This document shows, piece by piece, positions 47,001 to 54,800 of a stretch of DNA of 64,000 bases. The notes under the pieces are model-generated. The model was not told the origin of the DNA. It did no database searches and saw only the letters and a program-made list of their open reading frames with translations. How positions within the stretch are numbered: the stretch's first letter is position 1; each line of letters begins with the position of its first letter. Position numbers and translations under genes: made by a program. Origin of the DNA: Streptomyces sp. S.PB5. Lineage in GTDB: Bacteria > Actinomycetota > Actinomycetes > Streptomycetales > Streptomycetaceae. Location of the stretch: positions 1-64,000 of the forward strand of contig NZ_JAQMWP010000025.1 in NCBI RefSeq assembly GCF_030403745.1. The letters run 5' to 3'.

Positions 47001-48835
47001 GTCGAGCCCGAGGTGAACATGACGTAAGCCAGGTGGTCCGGTCCGACGCGGACGTCCGGGGCGTCGGGGGCGGGGCCTTCGAGGCTCAGGTCGTCCAGGT
47101 GGAGCACCGGCTTCTCGGACCCCGCGACCGTGGCCGCGGTGTCGTAGTCGGTGAGCACCAGGGCCGGTTCGGCCGTGGCGAGCAGCAGGTCGACGCGGGC
47201 GGAGGGGTAGTTCGGGTCGATCGGCAGATAGGCGCCGCCGGCCTTGAGGACGGCCAGCAGGGCGACCACCAGGTCCGCGGTGCGGGGCAGGGCCACGGCG
47301 ACCAGGACGTCGGGGCCGACACCGCGGTCCCTCAGTGCCGCGGCCAGCCGGGCGGCGCGGGTGTCCAGTTCCCGGTACGTCAGCTCGGTCCCGCCGGACA
47401 CCACCGCGGTCGCGTCCGGAGTCCGCGCCGCCTGCTCGGCGACCAGCTCCGGCACCGTCGCCCCGGTCACCGGCGCCGCCGTCTCGTTCAGCCCGGCCAG
47501 CCAGTTCCGCTCGTCACCGGTGAGCACGTCGACCGCGCCCAGCCGGGTCGCGGGGTCGGCGACCACCTGGCGCAGCACCCGCACATAGCGCTCGACGAGG
47601 CTCTCGGCCGTCGTGTGGTCGAACAGTTCCGTCGCGTACTCCAGGCGCCCGTAAGCACCCCCGCCCGGCGCCGGGACGATGTTGAAGAACAGGTCGAACT
47701 TCGCGGTGCCGGTGCCCGCCGGGACAGGGGTGACCTGCAGACCCGGTATCTCGATCTGCCCCCACTCGAACTGCCAGGCCAGCATGGTCTGGAAGAGCGG
47801 CTGGTAAGCGGTGGTGCGCTCCGGGCTCAGCAGCTCCACCAGGCGCTCGAAGGGCACGTCCTGGTTGTCGTAGGCGGCCAGGGCCCGGTCGCGGACCTGC
47901 TCCAGCAGGTCGCCGAAGGCGGGGTTGCCGGACAGGTCGACGCGCAGGACCCAGGTGTTGGCGAAGAAGCCGATCAGCTCGTCGAGCTGTTCGTCGGCGC
48001 GGCCCTCGATGGGGCTGCCGATCGTGAGGTCGTTGCCGGCGCCCAGGTGGTGCAGGAGGACCGCGAGGACGGCCTGGGCGACCATCGGGGCCGTGCCGCC
48101 GCGGTCGGCGGCCAGCTTGCTGATCCCGGCGAGGAGTTCGTCGTCGAGTTCGAAGTCGACGTGGCCGCCGTGGTGGCCGGCCGAGGTGGGCCGCGGCCGG
48201 TCCAGCGGCAGCTGCACCGGCTGCGGGACGTCGGCCAGCTCGCCGCGCCAGTAGTCCAGCTGTGCGGCGGCGATGCTCTCCGGGTCCTCCTCGTCGCCCA
48301 GCACCTCGCGCTGCCACAGCGTGTAGTCCTTGTACTGCACCGGAAGCGGCGCCCAGTCGGGCGCGCTCCCGGCGAGGCGGGCCGCGTAGGCCGCCAGCAG
48401 ATCCCGTATGAAGGGCGCCATCGACGCCCCGTCCGCGGCGATGTGATGGAACACGAACACCAGGACGTGCTCCTGCGGGGAGACCCGGAACACCGTGGTC
48501 CGCAAGGGGAGTTCGGTGTCCAGCTCGAACCCCTCGCAGGCGGCCTCGTGCGCCGCGGCCTGCACCGCGCCGGCGGCGACATCGACGATCCGGAACCGCG
48601 GGTGCGCCTCCTGCGGTGGCAGGATGCGCTGCTCCGGTGTGCCGTCGGCGTTCTCGACGACGAGGGTGCGCAGGCTCTCGTGCCGGGTGACGACGTCCGT
48701 CACAGCCGCGGCCAGGGCCGCCGTGTCCAGCGGCCCGTCCAGGCGCAGCACGAACGGGATGTTGTACGTCGCGGACGGTCCCTCCAGTCGGTGGAGGAAC
48801 CACAGCCGACGCTGGGCGAAGGACAACGGGATCAT
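41066..48835 (-). CDS. NRPS bimodule C-A-T-E-C-A-T, two piperazate-like A domains
   Basis: A 2589-residue protein: C (HHIAADG), A1, T (GGDSIRS), E (HHLVVDGVSWRIL, FNYLGR), C of D-to-L type (AHHVLIDGWS), A2, T (GGHSLLA). Both A pockets read D-V-F-S-V-A-A-Y-A-K (NFDVS-FE, ISAVP or ISTVP, VVFAGEAL, NAYGQ-ESFYA). I associate DVFSVAxYAK-type codes with piperazic acid. In both, core A5 is YGQ(T/S)ES instead of YGPTE. The first residue should become D through E, the second stay L. ATG at 48835 opens MIPLSFAQRR as in the other NRPSs; the ribosome site TAGGAG includes the stop of the previous gene. It probably needs the MbtH-like partner. Confidence 0.93.
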   Translation of the reverse strand: MIPLSFAQRRLWFLHRLEGPSATYNIPFVLRLDGPLDTAALAAAVTDVVTRHESLRTLVVENADGTPEQRILPPQEAHPRFRIVDVAAGAVQAAAHEAACEGFELDTELPLRTTVFRVSPQEHVLVFVFHHIAADGASMAPFIRDLLAAYAARLAGSAPDWAPLPVQYKDYTLWQREVLGDEEDPESIAAAQLDYWRGELADVPQPVQLPLDRPRPTSAGHHGGHVDFELDDELLAGISKLAADRGGTAPMVAQAVLAVLLHHLGAGNDLTIGSPIEGRADEQLDELIGFFANTWVLRVDLSGNPAFGDLLEQVRDRALAAYDNQDVPFERLVELLSPERTTAYQPLFQTMLAWQFEWGQIEIPGLQVTPVPAGTGTAKFDLFFNIVPAPGGGAYGRLEYATELFDHTTAESLVERYVRVLRQVVADPATRLGAVDVLTGDERNWLAGLNETAAPVTGATVPELVAEQAARTPDATAVVSGGTELTYRELDTRAARLAAALRDRGVGPDVLVAVALPRTADLVVALLAVLKAGGAYLPIDPNYPSARVDLLLATAEPALVLTDYDTAATVAGSEKPVLHLDDLSLEGPAPDAPDVRVGPDHLAYVMFTSGSTGTPKGVAVTHAGVVNGVRDLRRTVRVEAGSRMLAATSVNFDVSVFEIFTALTAGASVEVVRDVLELAERGSWSGTTISAVPTVFSALLDQIGTDGLHLDVETVVFAGEALSADLVSKVQGTLPGVRVVNAYGQTESFYATTFTLPQEPAGTGAIPVGRPLANMHTYVLGPELTPVPPGVVGELYVGGLLARGYHHNGPVTAERFVPCPFGPAGARMYRTGDLARWDEHGRLKYEGRADTQVKVNGIRVEPTEIETVLGRHPAIAQAAVTVREDHSGTARLVGYVAPAAAEDGSAAAVTVADLRRFVAERLPDYMVPALFVVLERLPLTPSGKLDRGALPEPEFTGTAYRAPRGETERILAEVYADVLGAERVGVDDDFFTSGGDSIRSIQVVARAKTRGVVVSTREIFEHRTVARLAELVEEREEEEPVVLAELPGGGVGWSPLMPTAAHVLELGGGIGRFCMSAMLTLPEGIDRAGLVATLQAVLDRHDILRSRLDRTNPGLRIEEPGSVAAGSLVREVRLDGADAQAELDAAADRLDPDAGVMAQFVWFTSDTDADRLLVVLHHLVVDGVSWRILVPDLAAAWQRVRDGLDPEPAGTGTSARRWAHALSEQAAGPERVAELPVWQEILRADDSVLGARELDPALDVTATVDTLRVQVPADVTATLLDTLPAVFRGGVDDGLLAGLALALARWRERRGEAAASTLVRLEGHGREEHLVPGADLSGTVGWFTAMFPVRLDLTGVDVADAFAGGPAAGRAVKAVKEQLRAVPDNGMGYGLLRRLNHRTAAELAGQRQPRIGFNYLGRSSGADIPEELRGLGWAPDTTQQSLIAAPDADMPALSALEINAVATGTADGERLTAWFGFPTGVLSREEVTELAGLWVEALTALARHAVTPEAGGLTPSDAPLVAVGRQEIDTWEEKFGKLAKVWPTTPVQSGMLFHTMLGGSSFDAYHMQLVFHLTGEIDPDRMRAAAQALLGRYAALRAAFVDRADGDMVQVVPEKVTLPWQYLDLRGADEAERTETFERFLAEDRAAHFDVAVPPLFRIALVVLESGQAELVMTAHHVLIDGWSTPLLMRDLLLLYASGGDPSGLPATRDFGEFLAWRARQDQAETARVWGDELAGVEEPTLLAPGSEGVGEKGVDQIEVPLPAEEARELVRRAAELGVTVNTLVQGAWGLLLGQLTGRRDVVFGATVSGRPPAVTDVDSMVGIFINTLPVRVEYAPGDTLAEVLGRLQNRQAALLDHHYYGLSEIQQSVGLKSLFDTLVVFESYPVDKDGLSAATEAADGIAFTGLHAHTGTNYPLTVMAAVDPHLQLFLQYAKDVLDRDAVEILAARLLRVLRQLSAAPETKAAAVDVLSPAERTRLLGEFNDTAVETPDLTVGELVEAQVARTPDEIAVVAEGEQLTYRELDARAGRLARELAGHGVGPESVVAVSLPRTADLVVALLAIHKAGGAYLPVDPKYPSHRLQAVLDEAKPRLVLTDSTTVEVLPEHDAPDLFLDTLDLSAGDCSFEVPLHPEQLAYVMYTSGSTGKPKGVAITHAGVVNGVLRLAERVGLGPGKRLLAGTSVNFDVSAFEIFTTLATGGTVEIVRDVLVLGERKDGWHGSVISTVPSAFAELVDEISGRTTVETVVFAGEALPSALVDKTRAAFPGVRVVNAYGQSESFYATTFTVTDELYSGSGSAPVGTPLGNMRAYVLGPGLTPVPPGTVGELYVGGSVGRGYHGNAHLTAERFVADPYGPAGARMYRTGDLARINGQGRLEYAGRGDAQVKVRGFRVEPAEIEAALTAHPGIAQATVIAHDGRGNSTSKQLVAYVVPTAGDDTTTADDRPNLESRELNAFVAERLPEFMVPSAFMVLERLPLTPNGKLDRAALPEPQFTGAEYRAPRTTREETLAQLFAEVLGVDRVGIDDGFFELGGHSLLATRLISRARAELGIEIPIRKIFDLPTVAALAEWSEKSAAPRRPSLRQMVAKD

Positions 48836-48849
48836 CGACGCACTCACTC

Positions 48850-51800
48850 CTACACGTTCATCGGGCGCAGCTGGGGGCGCCGGGGGCGGTTCGACGTGGC
48901 CTGCTTCTCGATGTGAACCGCCAGTTGGGCGACGGTCGGGCTGCGGAACACCGTGGTGACCTTGACGTCGACGTCGAGTTCGTTGCGGATGCGGCCGATC
49001 AGCCGGGTGGCCAGCAGCGAGTGGCCGCCGAGGTCGAAGAAGTCGACGTCGATGCCGACCTCGTCGAGGCCGAGCAGATCGGCGTACAGCCGGCACAGGA
49101 CTTCCTCGGTGCGGTTGCGCGGCCCGCGTCCGGTGGCGGCCTCGGCGCGGTCCGGTGCGGGCAGCGCATTGCGGTCGAGCTTTCCGCTCGGGGTCATGGG
49201 GAACTCCGCCAGCGGCACGATCGCCGAGGGGACCATGTACTCCGGCAGGTGCTCCCTGGCCAGGTCGGTGAGGGCCGTGAGGTCCAGCGCGGCCGGGGCC
49301 TTGCCGGATCCGGGCACCACGTAGGCGACGAGGCGCTGGTCTCCGGCGCGGTCCTCGCGGACCAGGGCCACCGCGCTGTCGACGTCCTGGTGCGCGGTCA
49401 GCGTCTGCTCGATCTCGCCGAGCTCGATGCGGAAGCCGCGGATCTTCACCTGGAAGTCGGAGCGGCCGATGTACTCGACCTGGCCGTCCTGGTTCCACCG
49501 CACGACGTCGCCAGTGCGGTACATACGGGTCCCCGGCTCCCCGAAGGGGCAGGCGACGAAGCGGTTGGCGCTCAGTCCGGTCTGTCCGAGGTAGCCCCGG
49601 GCGAGGCCGGTGCCGGCGAGGTACAGCTCGCCGGTGACGCCGGGCGGGACCGGGCGCAGGGCCGCGTCCAGGACGTAGACCTGGGTGTTCCAGACCGGTG
49701 CGCCGATGGGCACCCGGTCCGCGCCCGGGACGTGCTGGTGGGCGGTGACCTCGACGGACGCCTCGGTGGGGCCGTAGAGGTTGTGCACCCCGCAGCCGGG
49801 GAGCACCTCGACGGCCTTGTTGGCCAGGGCGGGCGGGAAGGCCTCGCCGGCGACCTCGATCCAGCGCAGGCCGGTGCACTCCCGGGCCGTGGGCTCGGCG
49901 AGGAACACCTCCAGCAGGGAGGGCACGAAGTCCGCGCCGGTCACCTGCTCGCGCCGGATCAGGTCGGCGAGGTAGCCGGGGTCGCGGCGCCCGTCGGGGC
50001 GGGCGACGACTACGGCGGCGCCGACCTGGAGGGCGGCGAAGATCTCCGGCACGGACACGTCGAAGCTGGCGGTCGTGCTCAGGAGTATCCGGTCCTCGGC
50101 ACTCACGTCGAAGTGGGCGAGTCCCCACTTCAGCCGGTTCATGATGGCCCGGTGGGCCACCTGCACGCCCTTGGGCCTTCCGGTGGAGCCGGAGGTGAAG
50201 ATGACGTACGCGGCGTGGTCCGGCGACAGGGCGCGCTCGGGGTTGGTCTCCGGGTACCCGGAGACGTCCGGGAGACCGGCGTCGAGCACCAGCAGCGGCG
50301 AGGCGCTGTCCAGGACGAGCCGTACCCGGTCCTCGGGCAGTTCGGTGTCGATCGGCACGTAGGCGGCGCCAGACTTGGCCACCGCGTAGATCGCGACCAT
50401 CAGGTCGACGGAGCGCGGGATCTTCACCGCGACCAGCTGCTCGGGGCCCGCGCCCTGTTCGACCAGCCAGTGCGCCAGCTGGTTGGCGCGCCGGTTGAAC
50501 TCGGCGTAGGTCAGCCGCTCCTGCTCGCCGATCACGGCCGGCCGGTCGGGGGTCCGCTCCGCCTGGGCCTCGAACGCGCCCGGCAGGGTGTCCGGGGCGA
50601 CGGGCTGTGCCGTGTCGTTGATCCGCCGCACGAGCCAGTCCCGCTCGTCCTCGGCCAGCACCTCCATGGCGCCGACGAGGGTCTTCGGGTCCTCCAGCAC
50701 CTGGTCCAGGACCCGGACGAGCCGGGCGGCGATCACCTCGGCCGCGTCGCGGTCGAAGAGGGTGGTCTGGTAGTCGAGGGAGAGCCGCAGGTAGGGGTCG
50801 GAGGAGTTGAGGGTGAGCGGGTAGTGCGAGCCGGCGAACGGCCGGATGGCGTCGATGGTGAAGCCCGCCGAGTCGTTGGCCTCGACGATGCCCTCGCGGT
50901 CGATCGGGTAGTTCTCGAAGACCACGATGGTGTCGAACAGGGCGGGCAGTCCGACTCCGCGCTGGATGTCGGCCAGGCCGTAGTAGTGGTGGTCCAGCAG
51001 GGAGATCTGCCGGTCCTGGAGGTCGGTGATGACGTCCGCCACGCTGTCGTTCGCGCGGCAGCGCACCCTGGTCGGCAGGGTGTTGATGAACAGGCCGACC
51101 ATCTCGTCGGAGCCGACGAGGTCGGCCGGGCGGCCGTTGACGGCGGCGCCGAACACCACGTCGTGCTGTCCGGTGAGCTTGGAGAGCAGTACCGCCCACG
51201 CGCCCTGGAGGAGCGTGTTGAGGGTGACGCCGAGTTCCGCGGCGCGGCGGGCGAGTTCGCGGCCCTTGTCGATCGACAGCGGAACCTCGACGCGGCCGAG
51301 GCGGGAGGCCTCGCCCTTCTCGGTGAGGCCGGCGGCCAGGAGGGTCGGCTCGTCGAAGTCGGCGAGCTCGTCCTTCCAGCGCGCGGCGGAGGCGTCCCGG
51401 TCCTGCCTGGACAGCCAGCCCAGGTAGTCGCCGTAGCTGCGGACCGGGGCGAGTTCCTCGGTGCCGGCGTAGAGCCGGACCAGGTCCTTGATGACCAGCG
51501 GGGACGACCAGCCGTCGAACAGGGTGTGGTGCGCGGTGATGATGAGCTTCGCCTGCTGGGGCCCGCAGGTGAGCAGGGCCAGGCGGAACAGCGGCGGCCG
51601 GGCGGGGTCGAGCTGTTCGGCGCGGTCGTCGGCGAGGGCCTTGTCGACGGCCGCGTCCTGCTCGGCGGCGGGGACACCGGTGAGGTCGATGTGCCGCCAG
51701 GGCAGGGCGACCTGCTCGGCCACGACCTGGACGGGGTCGCCGTCGCCGGTGGCGAGGAACGCGGAGCGCAGGTTCGGGTAGCGCTCCAGGAGCGCCTGCC

Positions 51801-54800
51801 CGGCGGCCCGCATGCGGTCCGGGTCGACGTTGCCGGTCAGATGGAGCAGGAACTGCATGTGGTAGACGTCGAAGGTGCCGTCGGCGAGGGCGGCCTGGAA
51901 CTGGATGCCGGACTGGCCCGGTCCCTGCGGCCACACCTGGACCAGTCGGCCGTAGCGCTCCTCCCACTCCTCGATCTCGCCCTGCTTCACCGTCACCAGC
52001 GGGGCGTCCGAGGGCGTGAGTCCGCCGGTCTCGGGGCGGGCGGCGTGCGCGGCCATGCCCTGCAGCACCTCGACCCACAGGTCGGCCAGTTCGGCGGTCC
52101 GCTCGCGGGTCAGGATTCCGGAGGCGAACATGAAGGCGGCCTGGAGGCGGGTGCCGTCGGGGGTGTCCGTGGCGACCGAGTTGACCTCCAGCGCGGACAG
52201 CGCGGGCAGGTCCGGGTCGGGCAGCGCGATCAGCTCGGCGGACCAGGACGCCGGTCCCCAGCCGTGCTCGCGCAGATGCTCGGGGACGTCGCTGTCGGAG
52301 ATCCGCCCGAGGTAGTTGAACCCGATCTGCGGGACGGCGTGCTCGGCGAGCTGTTCGGCGGTCTCGGGGTTCAGCCAGCGCAGCAGGCCGTAGCCGAGGC
52401 CCTTGTCGGGGACGCCGCGCAGCTGCTCCTTGACCAGCTTGACGGCCTTTCCGGCCGCGGGGCCGCCCGCGAGGACGTCGGCGAGGTCCAGGCCCTGCAC
52501 GTCGACCTTGGCCGGGTACATGCTGGTGAACCAGCCGACGGTGCGGGAGAGGTCGGCGCCGGGTACGGCGTCCTCCTCACGGCCGTGGCCCTCCAGACGG
52601 ACCAGGGTGGAACCGTCCGTGCCGCGCCAGCGGTTGACCGCCAGGGCGAGCGCGGCGAGCAGTACGTCGGTGCCGGTGCCCTTGAACGCTGCGGGGAGCT
52701 TGGTGAGCACCGCCTCGGTGAGGTCGGCGGGCAGTTCCACGCGAACGGTCTCGACGGTGGACCACACGTCCTGCGCCGGGTCGAAGGCGCGGTCGCCCAG
52801 CGGGGGGTTGGACGACTCCAGGGTGTTCTGCCAGTACTCCAGTTCGGCTTCGCGCTCGTCGGAGAACGCCTGGTCCTCCAGGGCGGCCGCCCAGCGGCGG
52901 GCCGAGGTGCCGACCGCGGGCAGTTCGGGCGTCTTGCCGGAGCTGACCTGCTGCCAGGCCTCGGCGAGGTCCGACATGAGGATCCGCCAGGAGACGCCGT
53001 CCACCACCAGGTGGTGCAGGACGACAAGCAGTCGGCCCTCGCCCGAGGCGGCGGTGAACCAGACGAAGTCCGCCATGGTCCCGGCCTCGGGGTCCAGGCG
53101 CCCGACGGCGGCGTCGAGTTCGGCCTTCGCCGCTTCGAGCGCGGCCGGCTCGTCCCAGCGGCCGTCGCTGTCGACCCGGTGGATCAGGTCGGCCGCGCGG
53201 ACCGCGCCCTGGTCGCGGACGACGAGGGAGAGCTCGTCGTCGCGGACCAGCCGGGCACGCAGGAGGTCGTGCCGGTCGAGGACCGCGTCCAGGGTCGCGG
53301 CCAGGCCGGACTCGTCGATGCCGGTGGGCAGTTCGAGCACCATCGACATGGCGAATCGGTTCGTCCCGCCGCCGTGCTCGAAGACGTGCCGTGCCACCGG
53401 CTGGAGCGCCAGCGGGCCGACGCCGCCGGTCTCGTCCTCGGCGAGGGCGGGCACCCGGTCGCGGCGGTCGGCGGCCACCTCGGCGAGGCGGGCCGCGGTG
53501 CGGCACTCGAAGATCTCCCGGGTGGTGAGCTCCAGGCCCTTGGCCCGGGTCCGCGCCACCACCTGGATCGACCGGAGGCTGTCGCCGCCCACCGCGAAGA
53601 AGTCGTCGTCGATGCCGACCCGGTCGACACCGAGGACGTCCGCGTAGGCGGCGGTGATGATCTTCTCGGCCTCGGTGCGGGGCTCCCGGTAGGCCTCGCC
53701 GAGGAACTCCGGCTCGGGCAGCGCCGAGCGGTCCAGCTTGCCGGTCGGTCCGAGCGGCAGCCGGCCCATCGCCACGAAGGCCGAGGGCACCATGTAGTCG
53801 GGCAGCCGGGCGGCGACGAACTTGCGCAGCTCGGCGGCGGAGGCGCCGGACTGGACGTCCACGTCGCCGATGCCTCCGGCGCCGTCGTCACCGACGGCCC
53901 CTTCTCCGGTGTGTACGACGTAGGCGACGAGCTGTTTGCCGCCCGCGGGCACCTCGCGGCTGATGACGACGGCCTCGCTGATGCCGGGGTGCAGCGTGAT
54001 CGCCGCCTCGACCTCGGCCGTCTCGATGCGGAAGCCGCGGACCTTGACCTGGCCGTCGCCGCGGCCGACGCACTCCAGCTGTCCGTCCGCGTTCCAGCGG
54101 GCGAGGTCGCCGGTGCGGTACATCCGCTCGCCCGCCGGGCCGAAGGGGCTCGCGACATAGCGCTCGGCGGTCAGGCCCGGGCGGCCGTGGTAGCCGCGGC
54201 CCAGGCAGGTGCCGACCACGTAGAGCTCCCCGATCACGCCCTGCGGCACCGGGGCGAGGCCCGGGCCGAGGACGTAGGCGCGCATGTTGCCCAGCGGGGT
54301 GCCGATGGGGGCGACGTCTCCGTCGGCCCAGTCGTCGGAGGGCGCGAGGGAGAAGGTGGTGGCGTAGAAGCTCTCGCTCTGGCCGTAGGAGTTGACGATC
54401 TGCGCGTCGGGCAGGGCCTCGCGCAGCTGGCGCACCAGGCGGCCCGGGAGGACGTCGCCCGCGAGGACGACCGTGCGCACGTCGGTCGCCTTGTCCAGGT
54501 GGCCGACGAGTTCGCCGAGGACCGAGGGGACGCCGCTGATGACGTGGCCGTCCCAGCTGTCGCGCTCGGCGAGGGCGAGCGCGTTCTCCACGACCTCGGC
54601 CGTGCCGCCGGTGGTGAGGGTGGTGAGGAGCTCGAAGACGGAGACGTCGAAGTTGACGGAGGTGCCGGCCAGCATGCGCCAGGCGGGCGGTGCGTCGAGA
54701 ACACCGAGGACACCGACGAGCTCCCGCACCCCGTTGACGAGGTTGCGGTGGGTGATCGAGGCCCCCTTCGGCTTGCCCGTGGAGCCGGAGGTGTACATCA

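Noticed and set aside
48836..52078. A 5' extension of the 41066 NRPS frame up to 52078
   Set aside because: The extension overlaps the 48850-56631 NRPS in another frame and is low-complexity Arg/Pro/Gly. MIPLSFAQRR at 48835 is the true C-domain start with a ribosome site.
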